64,000 bases of DNA, taken from Margaritifera margaritifera (Eukaryota; Mollusca; Bivalvia; Unionida; Margaritiferidae). The notes under the pieces were generated by a model, which worked only from the letters and a program-made list of their open reading frames with translations, ran no database searches and had not been told where the DNA came from. Below are positions 36,750-48,892 of this stretch, in pieces. The translations under genes and the position numbers were made by a program. Position 1 is the first letter of the stretch, and each line of letters opens with the position of its first letter. The DNA lies in contig JAQPZY010000679.1 of NCBI GenBank assembly GCA_029931535.1, positions 267,874 through 331,873 of the forward strand, given 5' to 3'.

Positions 36750-38882
36750 GTCCTGTCAATACCCTCAGTACACTTCCGTCATGATTTACTGACTGGAGAG
36801 TAACATGCAGACTTAAAAACATTTTCATTCTGCTGATTTCAATTATGTGCAAAAAGACGAATTTACGGGTTTCAATCATAAACTACGATGACTGCCATTT
36901 TATTTCTGTTCATTTCGGTTAGTTTGTCGCGCGATTCTATTTTTGAACTATAAAGCATTTACAAAACACTTAATTCAGAAATATTAACACATGTTTGATG
37001 GTCACATGCTGACGTTTTGACTCATGAAACTGACCGTTATATTAAATATTCATATTATTTGAAATTATTATTGTGTGACATCATAGGGAAATGCGCATTC
37101 TTTCTAATGAAGTGTTTTAAGTGGTGTGGAATATTAATTTCTTAAATAAATGTGGACAATATTTTTTGAGTTTCGATTTTGTATTAGATGAAAATTTGTC
37201 TTCGCTGCCTTTGTTTTATTTCTGAATTTTGCATTCTCTGTTGAAGTACGGAGTAAATCATGAGAGAAACCGAAAAGAGAAACCGGAAGAAAGGTTTTTC
37301 ATCGGAACCACTGTGCAGATGATTAGCATTGCCATAAGAGCTCGCTTCGTTAGCGGTACTAAAGGTTACATGAAATCTTACATGAAATGTGTATCATCGT
37401 GTATAAAATTGACATTAGCTAGCTCCTTCCTAAATAATGTCAGTAACACACTCGTAGCGCAGTAGGAACACTCATAAATTCTGCCGAAAAGACTGAGCCA
37501 ACCGATTCAAGACAACCAGACCCAGCCAAAAAATGTAAGGACAGCTAATTCTCGAGATTTCTTGAACGCACAAGGGTGAGAAAAAATATTTCACAGAAAT
37601 GGCAATTTAACTTTAAGATAGAGGAAGGCAAACAGGTTGACAAAGACAAACAAACGGACAGACAATTTATAAACAGATGAGTATTCATGCCCTATGTAGT
37701 AAAGAATATTATTATTATCGGTGATTTGGGAAACAACTTCAGTGTAGTGGGGTAAAAAGCCCGGCAAATTAAATAATCTTGGAGCGGGAAGGAGAAGATT
37801 ACGAGAAAGACGTTACCTATTTCACAGATGACGAGGTCATACATTTCTTTGGATAAGTTAATAACCTATGAAGCAATTGGTATTTGGGGATGTGAAGTAA
37901 AAAAAAAAAAAAACATTCCCTACCAGCTAAACACGTTTTTTAGGTAGCTTCGCTCCTGATTTAAAAATTGGATGTTGGGCATTGACGTATGTATCTTTTC
38001 AGATACAAGAGTACTACAGTAACAATGTTGCCTCCCCCTCCCCATGTAATATGGTGTTGCTCTAGTTAGTTCTATTTTTAACATATTTCGATACCACTTA
38101 ACCAGCAAACATCAATTACTTCACATTACAGCACTAATTATAGAATTTAGGTCGCGACCCTGTAAAGATTGTTAACTATTATGAGTTTAACACATGTTTA
38201 AATCCTTTGCACCAGCGTTTTTAGGTAAAGCGAGACATACCTGCTGTCAGAAGTATACTTTGTCAGACAAACCAGCATGAAAATTAACTTTACTTTCAGG
38301 AAAACCATGCTAAAACTTTTCCGGTTCTACCAATTTTGACATTCATCGTCAACAGAAATTTATTAAAAAGCAAAGTGAGTGTAATTGTGTTGTTATGGAT
38401 GGGGGTTGGGGTTGGGGCTGTGTGTGTGGGGGAATATTAAGTTTGTATTCCTCTATACAGAGAAATTTTTTTTAACTATTGCTTCCACCGAAGTTTTAAT
38501 CTGTCAATGAGGAACGCTACTCAATTGATCTCTCTGATAAGTCGAATATAACATGGGATTACCTGTGTAATAAATTTATCATAATATCTCCATTCATGAG
38601 CGAATAGGGAGAAACAGTTCTAGGAGCAAGAATTTTGATGTGTAACAAAAACTGTCTCAGACTTGTAGGTTTCTACAACTGTCACACATAATCGTGTTCC
38701 ACTAAATTTTTATATATGACTGATCCCATATTTATTCTGAATATAGCTTGGAGTGGGGACAGGGATAGTAGAATGAGTGATAATTGAAACATGCTAACAT
38801 AAAATGACAAAAAAGTCAGAGGAAAATTGAAATAGGAGCAAAATCAGGCGAACGATTACTCTTTTAAGGAAGGCTCAACTGA
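36750..38882. other. No gene seen
   Basis: The frame at 37229-37465 has no known motif. A G-rich tract at 38401-38432 (ggggg-tt-gggg-tt-gggg, then ggggg) could fold into a G-quadruplex. Confidence 0.5.
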
Positions 38883-39344
38883 ACAAAAATAATGATAACG
38901 CATGTTACAAAGATGTCTTATAACAAAAATAATGATAACGCATGTTAATAAGATGTCTTATAACAAAAATAATGATAACGCATGTTACAAAGATGTCTTA
39001 TAACGCATGTTACAAAGATGTCTTATAACAAAAATAATGATAACGCATGTTACAAAAGTGTCTTATAACGCACGTTACAAAGATGTCTTATTACGCATGT
39101 TACAAAGATGTCTTATAACGCATGTTACAAAGATGTCTTATAACAAAAATAATGATAACGCATCTTACAAAGATGTCTTATAACAAAAATAATGATAACG
39201 CATCTTACAAAGATGTCTTATAACAAAAATAATGATAACGCATGTTACAAATATGTCTTATAACAAAAATAATGATAACGCATGTTACAAAGATGTCTTA
39301 TAGCTAAAATAATGATAACGCATGTTACAAAGATGTCTTATAAC
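38883..39344. repeat. Compound minisatellite, 40 bp and 25 bp units
   Basis: The long unit is 'aacaaaaataatgataacgc' plus 'atgttacaaagatgtcttat'. A shorter form lacks the 'aacaaaaataatgat' part and is repeated on its own at 39000-39130. Confidence 0.88.
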
Positions 39345-40609
39345 GCGAATCGTTTTTACATTACTAACTTAGCAATAAATTACTGGCTCTATGAGGAAGT
39401 CGATACATACGGTATTCATGAACGAAGTTATGATGTAAGCTGGTTTTCTTCAAGCAAAAAAAAAAAAAAAAAAAAGAATTGATTAGATATCTATGATCAG
39501 CTTTTATGATTTATGTAGGCCAGGTTTAGAAGCTATATAAATTATGTAAGGCGAATTAATATAGCAGGTGTTTAGTTTGGAAATGTATAACGTGACATCT
39601 CCCATTCATTACCTTCAACAGTTTACTTTAGTATGCGTTTAATGTTTATGGAGCTAGCATGTATTTAAATACGGTCCAGCAATGCTTGTCTTGTTCTTTT
39701 TTTATCCTTCTCAAACTCCACGTATAACGATATCGCATACAGTGATATATCAGTTATTACCATCCTTGTCATACAGTTCCAGCATGTGTGTATGAATCTC
39801 ATCTGATATAACAATGTCTTGATATAATAATATAATTTTTTAAGGACACCTTGCGAATCGCTTGATTAGGAGTTTTTATTTTTGTCAAATATACAAAACT
39901 CATATCGTCGCATATTCGCGTTTAACATTCATGATGGCTTAAACCCTGGCATCACTCCTCACATACAAATATTTTCATCTATATGTAGGGTGGAAGAGAG
40001 TTTCAGATGAGAACGAGAACAAGTTTTTAAATAAAAGCTTTCACACTGATGTTAAAAAAAATCATTTTATTTTTCAACCCGCTGTCCCTCATACTTCACT
40101 GGAGTGAAACTGATTTCAGTAAACTCTGACCCAAGTCAGTTCACTGACAGCACTTCAATAGACTGCATGGGTTCAATATAGTGTAACAGTAAAGGACAAA
40201 AACATAATAAGTCTGGTCAGCAAATGGGTTCCTAGTTCATTAACCCCGACTTCTAAAACAGATATTAGGTCGGGAGGTGAAATTCAAATTTAAACACACA
40301 TGCACAAATAAGGACAACACAATAACAAGCAAATTCAGTGAGGTCACAAAAGTTCACAATCACGAAATATGACTATGCCCTTTAACATAGAACTGTAAAG
40401 TTACTGGGCAGACATCGAAAATAATCATATTTCATTACCCTATCTTAATGAGTATTTAAGGAAAAGTGCACAAAAGGTGTTAAATATTGATTAGTGGCCT
40501 TGAATTTCATGATAAAACCTTGACTGTGAGACATCAGATGCAATCAAACTGAGAAGCATGAGTGTATCGTTGTTAATCCCTATACCTCAAACAGTATGAT
40601 ATAAATCAG
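39345..40609. other. No gene seen
   Basis: A 20 bp A-run at about 39457-39475; otherwise unremarkable AT-rich sequence leading into the monomer array. Confidence 0.5.
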
Positions 40610-42150
40610 AAACAATAGAAACCTTAAAATGAAGACCTGTGACCTTTGACCTTGAGGATACGACCTCAGACGTGCAATGTGCAATACAACCCATCTTCTA
40701 ATGACAATATTTAAGTATGCCAAGCTTCATCCATTTACCTTAAACAGCTGTTAAGTTATAAAACAGAAGGGCAAATGTGACTGAAACCCCAACCATTGAC
40801 CTCTGACCATGTCCTTGAAGATAGGACTCAGAATGTGGTACGCAACACTTTTAGTGATGATATATAGTTATACCAATTTCCATCCATTCATGTCGAATGG
40901 CTCTAACATTATAGAGTGAAAAGGAACGTGTAATAGAAACAAAAATCAACATATAATACCATGGCATTGACTTTAAAGATAAGACGACACATCTGCAAAT
41001 TGATGACATTTATGTAAACCAAGTTGCATCCCCTAATCGCTCAAAAATGATAGAGTGGAAAAGAAAGCGTGATGGTAAACATACAATATTGAGACGTGAC
41101 CTTGACCTTGAAGATCGGATCCCCAATGTGCTATGCGACACACCTAGCGATAATGCACATGTCTACCAAGTTTCATCCCTTAATCTCAAAAGGCTTTAAA
41201 GTTATAGAGCGGAATGGAAAGTCTGATGGAAACATACAATATTGAGACGTGATCTTGACCTTGAAGATCGGATCCCCAATGTGCTATGCGACACACCTAG
41301 CGATAATGTACATGTCTACCAAGTTTGATCCCTTAATCTCAAAAAGCTTTAAAGTTATAGAGCGAAATGAAAAGTCTGATGGAAACATAAAATATTGAGC
41401 CGTAACCTTGACGTTGAAAACAGCACTCTCCAATGTAATACGCGACATGCCTCCTAGTGATGATGTACAAGTATACCAAGTTTCATAACTTATTCTCAAA
41501 CGGCTTAACAATTATCGAGTGGAAGGGAAAGTGTGATGGAAAACGTAATATATTGAGCCGTCATCTACATCTTAAGGATAGGACCACGAATGTAGCACGT
41601 GACACACCCTATAGTAATGATATACAGTAAAGTTATCGAATGGAAAGTAAAGTGTAATATAAATTGTTTACATATAACAGCGTGCCATTGACCTTGAAGA
41701 TAAGACTCCTAATGAAGTATACAAAAAACTTGTTACGGATGACATATTTATACGAAATTACATCCCTTAATCTCAAACAGCTCTAAAGTTACAGCGTGGA
41801 ACATAAAGTTTGATGAAAAACATAATATACTGAGACGAGACCTTGACCTTGAAGATAGCCCCCCTCCCCCCCCATTTTATTCGGGACACACCCGTTCTAG
41901 TGATAATGTATAAGTATAAGTATGCCAAGTTTCAACCCTTAATCTCAAACAGCTGTAACGTTATAGAGCGAAAAGAAAATGTGATAACGTAAAATATTGA
42001 GCAGTGCCCTAAACCTGGAAGATAGGACCCCAATTTTGGTACGCAACACACATTCTAGTGATGATGTATTCACATACCAAGTTTCATCTCCTAATATCAA
42101 ACGGCTTTAAAGCTGTAGAGCGGGAGGGAATGTGTGTCGACGGACTAACG
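40610..42150. repeat. Array of ~150 bp diverged monomers (about 10)
   Basis: Successive units each carry 'gaccttgaccttgaagat' or a variant, then 'aatgtgctatgcgacacacc', then 'accaagtttcatccctta', then 'ctttaaagttatagagcg'. Two units at about 41065-41370 are nearly identical (153 bp period); the others are much more diverged. The array ends near 'gacggactaacggacgaaag'. Monomers of this kind are common in bivalves. Open frames here are by-products. Confidence 0.75.
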
Positions 42151-42597
42151 GACGAAAGCGCAGATACTATGTTCCCCGCTTTGCTTTCTAAAAGTCGAGG
42201 GACAATAAAAACTGTTGTTGTAAAGCAGGCCGGAAGTCCCAAAACTAATTTCAAGATTCTATTCATCCGAAGATTCTTTCTGGACAACTTAGTACCAACA
42301 TACATAACAAATGGACACTGAACAATAAATAACTGAATAAAAATGAAAATATATATATTCGTGGTTTGAAGGATAAATTAAAAGAAGGCACTCTAGAAAA
42401 ATGTTGATATTATCCATTTGCAAAATTTGTCTGCTATCAATTATTTGGCGAGTTTTATCAATGTACTTCTTTATTGTATTTCATAAGGATAAAAATGTTT
42501 TCAATGGCATCAATATTATTAAAAAAAAGTATAAACCCTGGTACAAATAATGGAATTCAATGCCGATCTCCCGATTGTCAAATAATTCAACACTACG
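42151..42597. other. No gene seen
   Basis: The frame 42058-42321 starts in the monomer array and is a by-product. The rest is AT-rich sequence before the 26 bp array. Confidence 0.5.
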
Positions 42598-43270
42598 CCC
42601 ACTCTTGTCAATACTATACAAAGACTACTCTTGTCAATACTATACAAAGACTACTCTTGTCAATACTATGCAAAGACTACTCTTGTCAATACTATAGAAA
42701 GACTACTCTTGTCAATACTATACGAAGACTACTCTTGTCAATACTATGCAAAGACTACTCTTGTCAATACTATACAAAGACTACTCTTGTCAATACTATA
42801 CAAAGACTACTCTTGTCAATACTATACAAAGACTACTCTTGTCAATACTATACAAAGACTACTCTTGTCAATACTATGCAAAGACTACTCTTGTCAATAC
42901 TATGCAAAGACTACTCTTGTCAATACTATACAAAGACTACTCTTGTCAATACTATACAAAGACTACTCTTGTCAATACTATGCAAAGACTACTCTTGTCA
43001 ATACTATAGAAAGACTACTCTTGTCAATACTATGCAAAGACTACTCTTGTCAATACTATACAAAGACTACTCTTGTCAATACTATGCAAAGACTACTCTT
43101 GTCAATACTATACAAAGACTACTCTTGTCAATACTATACAAAGACTAATCTTGTCAATACTATGCAAAGACTACTCTTGTCAATACTATACAAAGACTAC
43201 TCTTGTCAATACTATGCAAGACTACTCTTGTCAATACTATACAAAGACTGCTCTTTTCAATACTATACAA
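42598..43270. repeat. 26 bp minisatellite, ~25 copies
   Basis: Unit 'ctactcttgtcaatactata' plus 'caaaga', with variants tacaaag, tgcaaag, tagaaag and tacgaag. Because 26 is not a multiple of 3 and the unit has no stop in any forward frame, all three forward frames are open for 200 or more codons. These are not genes. Confidence 0.92.
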
Positions 43271-44689
43271 AGATCTAACTTCAACAGGAAGTTTATGATT
43301 TAAAACTGTGAAATAACATCATGACTTTGTATATCATTTGACATACGCATATCACGTGATAGTTATAAATTTGATAAACTGCATACATTAAATGTTTTTT
43401 CTGTAATGTTAGGTCACTTTGGGTGACAAATATGACGATAATGGCACGGTATAGTGTATTATACAAAACATTATGTTGCCTTTATCCAGAAGAGTACAGA
43501 AAAGTATTTAAAAGCAAAGTCATGTGATTCGTTCTGACATACAAGGTCTATGCGTACAGGAAACGGCTCAGTGGCGAACGTGCCAATAGTCGAAGGTTTG
43601 AATCCTGTCTGGTTCAGCTAGAGTCGGCTCCTGCGGTGTGACTCTGGACAAGGCATTTTACTTCTATAGCCTAAGCTCTATGTAGCCTTTCATGTGTTGA
43701 TGTTTCGTTAAACACCAAGAAACTATTTTGTATATAAAACGTGCAGGTGTCTGCCAATGATTACACGCGGATGAAAGAAGTATGTTGGTGTCTACAGTGT
43801 CAGACGATGTAGATGATTTATATCCCGCTCAATCCCAATTAATGTCACATACGTGCAATTTTTAATAAATGCGTGGTTCTATTATTCAATACGTGCACAC
43901 ATTTAAACATACATACATAAATGACAGACAGACATACAAAATATAATTAAATCAATTAATGCATTTCATCACATTTGTTTAAAAAGAATACATTTGAAAC
44001 ATAAAAACAGACCACATTTTGCACGTGGCTCTTAATTTAAATGTCATTAGATTGGAAAGTTTAATATTATCCATGAAGTGCAATGGTGTGGGATAGGAGA
44101 ATACGAGGGTCAGAATATAAAACGTTTTACGTGTATAAAGTACACTAATACACGTGTCTGTACGGAGCAATCTCATTGAAGAGACGAAGTAATAACAAAA
44201 TCGGTGCAATGTATCTGAAGGTTAGAGTCTGTTTTGTATATTTGGCAACATATTCGGTTAATATTGACTCCAGAACGAAATGAACTTTTCTGAAGCTAAA
44301 TGTAATATCTCTATGATTAGAAGCCGTTACAAATTTACTATTCTATATTTATATTAATTGAAACCATTACCACACTGGATTTTGGGGTTCAAAAACTTTT
44401 TGTTTCCTCCAACAGGACTTAAATTCTGGTGGGAGACTTTATACATGTTTGATAGTTTAGATTTCATGGATTAAATGTATCAGATTTTCTTTACTTGGTG
44501 TAATGTTGACAATTTTGAATCCCCAAACCCCTGTTTGTTTCTATATCTCGTGTTTGTTTTTAGCGATGTTCTGGCAAAACTAGAAAAGCAAATTGCGAAT
44601 CGCATCTGGTTACTGAATCAAGACATGTTGTAGTCATTAATTATACTACCGCCCCTGCATCATCACAAATGCTTCTTTTTTATATTCTG
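43271..44689. other. No gene seen apart from a SINE
   Basis: Holds the SINE-like repeat at 43565-43735. The minus-strand frame 43979-44209 has no recognisable motif. Confidence 0.5.
43565..43735 (+). mobile_element. tRNA-derived SINE-like repeat
   Basis: 'ggctcagtggcgaacgtgcc' (A-box-like) and 'gaaggtttgaatcctg' (B-box-like) lead a body with 'gagtcggctcctgc', and the copy ends with 'tgtttcgttaaacaccaaga', a GTTAAAC tail reminiscent of the family A copies. Confidence 0.6.
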
Positions 44690-45394
44690 CACTTAGGAAC
44701 CGTGTGACATTTAAAGTACAATTAAAATAATTCCTGAAACACTTTGTTTTTAACACAAGTAATAATAATAAAGTCTGTGAAGTCCAAGATGTTTTTTGTC
44801 ACTTATCGTGTTTTCACAAAAACAAGAGTGAGCGGTATACCTTTTCTCTGACAGATTTTAAAATGTAACATAATGACCTCTATGAGAAAAAGACAGCAAT
44901 GATAAATTATCCTTATAAAATAGTCGAAACTGCAGGTGTATAGACCACGAGGAGATTTTTTTATGAGAAATCATTTCTGATTAAGTGTCACAGAAACTGT
45001 TACTTTAGGAACTTTACTTTACAATTATTTTAAACAGTCTTGTGTGTAATTTATATTAATCTTGGACAAAATAATTTCAACTAGGTAAATAAAGATATTT
45101 AAATGAAGTCATTGCTCATTACTTGTCGGACAAAACGACATTATTTATTTAAGCAAAGCCCGTGGAATATCTGATGTGCATTTAAACTTGTAATTCTTTC
45201 CAATGTTGAAACTATTTACAGATGTTCATTGCCGATTTGTCGATCGTACACTTAGGGTCTGTCTGTTATATGCAACAAGTTAAGAATTGCACATTTCTGA
45301 CTTCCAAGAAACAAATACACTGTTTAGGAAGTTCAAAACATTTCTAAGTGTCAGCAATTTTTCTTGATAGTTAATATCAAATAAGTGCAACGTA

Positions 45395-45750
45395 AGTCAA
45401 TTAAAATAAGTAAGCCTTGTCTTGCTTTCAACAATTAAATAAATATTTAAATGTAAGCCTTGTCTTACTTTGAACAATTAAAATAAATATTAAAATGTAA
45501 GTTTTGTCTTACTTTGAAGTCAATTAAAATACATGTTTAAATGTAAGCCTTGTCTTACTTTGAAGTCAATTCAATTAAATGTTTAAATGTAAGCCTTGTC
45601 TTACTTTGATGTCAATTAAAATAAATATTTAAATTTAAGTTTTGTCTTACTTTGATGTCAATTAAAATAAATATGTAAATCTAAGCCTTGTCTTGCTTTG
45701 AAGTAAATTAAAATAAGTATGTAAATATAAGCCTTGTCTTGCTTTGAAGA
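45395..45750. repeat. ~54 bp tandem repeat, ~7 copies
   Basis: Unit 'taagccttgtcttactttga' plus 'agtcaattaaaataaatatt' plus 'taaatg', with moderate divergence. It lies in copy 2 of the duplicated segment only. Confidence 0.85.
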
Positions 45751-45941
45751 ATTCAGCAGATATTACATTTCTTCGCCGGAAATAACCTACATCGCATTTT
45801 TTTTCTCTAAATCAAAAATTGTTTTCGAATCATAAATATAGCCAATAAATGGTTAACATATTTTAATTGTTATATAAAGTGTGCAAAAATCACACAATGC
45901 AAGTGGGTTGAAAAGAAGGTTTCCTACTGACTAAATCCTCT

Positions 45942-46084
45942 CAGTAGCGTAGCAAGAAATTCTGCCCCCCCCCCCCCGCAAAACTTAATTATGGGCCTCT
46001 CTCACCCCCCCCCCCAAAAAAAAAAGAATATAAAAAAAAGTTTTTTATGGGAATTTTGCCCTGATCGGTTGCTACGTCACTGGC
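45942..46084. mobile_element. MITE-like insertion with C-rich and A-rich centre
   Basis: 'cagtagcgtagcaa' at the left and 'ttgctacgtcactg' at the right form ~14 bp imperfect terminal inverted repeats. 'tcctct' occurs directly before the left end (45936-45941) and just after the right end (46085-46090). The interior holds runs of C (45964-45977, 46005-46015) and A. It appears to be absent at the paired position of the 4.3-6.8 kb copy. Confidence 0.5.
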
Positions 46085-46336
46085 TCCTCTCCATTATAGA
46101 AGTAAAAGGCAATTAATATATTCCTGAGTCAACTTATCCCTGCGTTTTATGTGTTCCTTATATATGTATCTCTTAAATCTATACTCTTAATCCTTTTACC
46201 TGTGGCACTCCGATTTATATTTCACAGATGGCTAATAAATACATCTAATATGGTAGAAAGAGATATAATATACATGGTACGAAGATAACATGAAATTCTC
46301 AAACTCAGACTGAGGCTAATCTCAAAATCTTAACGT

Positions 46337-46370
46337 CTGATTGGCTAATGTAAAATAGTTGACCAATCAG
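46337..46370. promoter_or_regulatory. Inverted CCAAT-box pair in duplicated segment, copy 2
   Basis: ATTGG at 46340-46344 and CCAAT at 46363-46367, spacing identical to 5912/5935. The bases between differ at several positions. Confidence 0.4.
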
Positions 46371-46994
46371 TCTTTTCTGCTGTGTATTAATGAGAGATGT
46401 TTTGTTGTTGTTGTAATCTGGGTTCTAATTTAAGCATATTATCTGGAAATATTCAATTTTACCAATAGCAATATGTATCTTGTAGAAGAAAATTGCATAA
46501 AATTGTTACAGCAGCAAGTATAAAGATCTTGAAATTATCAATTTATGTACTTGAATACATAGTTAGTTACGATACGTACACATTCTGAGGTGCACAAGTG
46601 TAAGAAGTTCATCCACAAATAAGAAAAAGAGTACTTGTTACTCACCAGAGTACACTGTCCAATCCCTATTATGTTTCTCACAAGGAGTAATGGGAACACG
46701 TGATGGTTCATTTACTCTGTTTATTAAGAACATGATTTGCATTTATAATGCAACTTAAACTGTTAGATAAATATGCATTTTCTTAAGTGTTCGTCAAAAA
46801 CTTTGTAACTATCTATTAAACAAAGTTAAACATTAGGTTAAGTACTACTGACAGACGGTAAAACACAAAGAGTTATATATTTAATTACATTTTGTGCAAG
46901 CTAATAGCATAAAGAAAATAAATTTTGGTACAGCCCATTTTTTTTAGAAAAACGTCTTCGATGTTGACTTCTGCACGTCACAGATGTCAAGCGT

Positions 46995-47122
46995 GGCCAC
47001 TGACGGAACTCAAGAATACCGGACACTCCATTGCACGCAAAAATGATCACGTTAAGTAGGGGACAGACCAGCTGAAAACTGGATTGTCCAGAATAAAAAC
47101 CGGACGAATGGCCACCCTACAG
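46995..47122. mobile_element. Possible short inverted-repeat element
   Basis: The left 'gtggccactgacgga' and 'taccggac' loosely mirror the right 'gtccagaataaaaaccggac' and 'gaatggccaccct'. Both ends share GTGGCCA and CCGGAC, but the alignment is imperfect and no clear target-site duplication was found. Confidence 0.25.
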
Positions 47123-47190
47123 ATGTGCATTTTGTTGAAGACTGCCTCTGTTCTTTGTCTTCGATCAAAACAATTTAGATATCAAGGTTC

Positions 47191-47441
47191 GGGCCCCGGG
47201 TGGCCGAGTGGTCTAAGGCGCTCACCTTTACCGATCACTGCCAGCTCACCTCTGTCCGCGTGTGTTCGAGTCTTTCGCTTGTCCAATGTGGTTATGGGAA
47301 AAAGCTTGCCAGTAGCTTCCCGTGGGTCGGTGGTTCTTCCAGGGATTTTCCCGGGTTCTTCCTCCACCAGATACACTGGCCGCCATGTATAGCCTATCAT
47401 GTGCTGAAAAATGGCGTTAAACCCATAAAATCAAATCAATC
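47191..47441 (+). mobile_element. tRNA-derived SINE (family A) with target-site duplication
   Basis: The head contains 'ggccgagtggtctaaggcg' (A box, Leu/Ser-tRNA-like) and 'gttcgagtc' (B box, 47264-47272), followed by a non-tRNA body and the tail 'ggcgttaaacccataaaatc'. It is flanked by 14 bp direct repeats, 47177-47190 and 47442-47455, differing at two positions. The related locus at about 6.66 kb lacks the insertion. A second copy of the same family lies at 54881-55129. Such SINEs are transcribed by RNA polymerase III. Confidence 0.85.
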
Positions 47442-47560
47442 AGATACCAGGGTTCAAAGTGAAACAACAATATAAATTGTCATTGCTTAGTTATTTAAGT
47501 TCTTTAAAAAAGAATATCAATACGATTTTGGTAGACTCAAAAGGTAGATAATCAAGAAAA

Positions 47561-48622
47561 TAGTCCTTGTCTTTTGCTTCAATGAACTTCCTAAATTCTT
47601 GTATTCAGAATGAGTTTGGAGTTACATGAGGTTTTGCTCACAAGGAGTCACTAATTGAGAAATATACATTTTAAAAGAAAAGAAAATTGTGCGTTTGGTT
47701 CCTTTTCCAACAAACTCATGAAGAAATAAAGTTGTGAACTTTAATCTTAAGATCATTTAATCATACGTGTCCCAAGTTTGGCAAAAAAGAATGACTGTTT
47801 AAGTCAAGTTTCGAAATCATCAACTGAGAGATAGAGAGACTACATTACAGGAAAAGCTGAATGTCACAGAAACTTTTTTTTACCAACCCTTCTCACTCAA
47901 AATATGCAATTAATTAATCAAGCAATAAAACATAAGATGGAGAGAAGGAGTTTGATACGAAATACATAGACTGACGCGATGATGTGAATCAAGGTATGCA
48001 TGATAACTTATATATGAGACAAGTGAAACTGGAATCTTTCTAAAGACGTGTGTTGTATCGCCTCATTGTAAATTGTACTTGGTTATAAAGTACAATTGTG
48101 ATACAAATAACTGTACTATCATATGATATACACGAAAGAGAGAATGAAAACAACGAAACACTATGAAGGAGAATATATCTTCTCCTCATTCCAATTAGTA
48201 TTCCATCAATGCACTAGATATTTGTAAGCGATAACAATGGGTGGAGTGTCGAGTATTTTTCCGTGTTAAGTATAAGGCGATGCGATAGATGTAGGACAAC
48301 ATGCATTTTTATGTCGGTTCTTAAACTGAGACATTATTATCTATAGTAGATAACAGGACACAGTAAAGGCTAAATATATGTTGGCTATATTATTTTGGGT
48401 GTTACTTAGGATTTTTCAAACACGGAAAGTGATATACAATTTTAGTAAATTTAGAAATGTCTGAACTCTTTCAAGAGAACGATAGGTTTTCTCGTGTATT
48501 CAAAAAAGGTCTTTTTTTAACCAACAAACAGCAGGGATGGATATTCCTATACGATATTTTGTTTTTCTACATGCATGTACAGGTGTATTATAAAACAAAA
48601 AATCGCAATCCTGTCATCCATA
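47561..48622. other. No gene seen
   Basis: Unremarkable AT-rich sequence between the duplicated segment and the hairpin MITE. Confidence 0.5.
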
Positions 48623-48892
48623 CAGTAGTCTGAGTTTCCTCTGACCCTTCCCACCCCATTTTAGATATTTTGACATTCATGTTGGGGTGTGGGGTCAAAG
48701 CCCATTGTCCATCGAAAAGTTGCAATTGGCCGCCACCGCGCGGTGGCGGCATAGGGTAGCCGTTTACTAGCGGGCCTAGCAAACTTAAACGAATTCCAAC
48801 TTTTCGATAGGCAATGGGCTCTGACCCCACATCCCAACATGAATGTCAAAATATCTAAAATGGGATGGGAAGGGTCAGAGGAACTCAGACTG
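48623..48892. mobile_element. Hairpin (foldback) MITE with 6 bp target-site duplication
   Basis: Two inverted arms of about 100 bp (48623-48727 and 48792-48892) match closely: 'tcctctgacccttcccaccc' against the reverse complement of 'gggatgggaagggtcagagg'. They are separated by a ~65 bp centre that contains the 20 bp perfect palindrome 'ccgccaccgcgcggtggcgg'. The ends are CAGT...ACTG and are flanked by a perfect direct repeat TCCATA (48617-48622 and 48893-48898). No coding capacity. The element is GC-richer than its surroundings. Confidence 0.85.

Larger units (their letters stand above)
44690..47560. repeat. Old duplicated segment, copy 2 (partner 4280-6770)
   Basis: Same orientation as copy 1 but longer, because it has gained a ~54 bp tandem array (45395-45750), a MITE-like insertion (45942-46084) and a SINE (47191-47441). 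After the SINE the pairing resumes ('ttcaaagtgaaacaacaata' vs 'ttcaaagtaaaacaacaaag'). No coding exon recognised. Confidence 0.65.

Noticed and set aside
42474..43303. Several 76-224 codon plus-strand open frames
   Set aside because: All come from the stop-free 26 bp repeat unit in three frames; no promoter, splice or domain evidence.
47202..47272. Possible true tRNA-Leu or tRNA-Ser gene from A and B boxes
   Set aside because: The sequence cannot form a full cloverleaf by eye, continues into a SINE body, and has a related copy at 54.9 kb.
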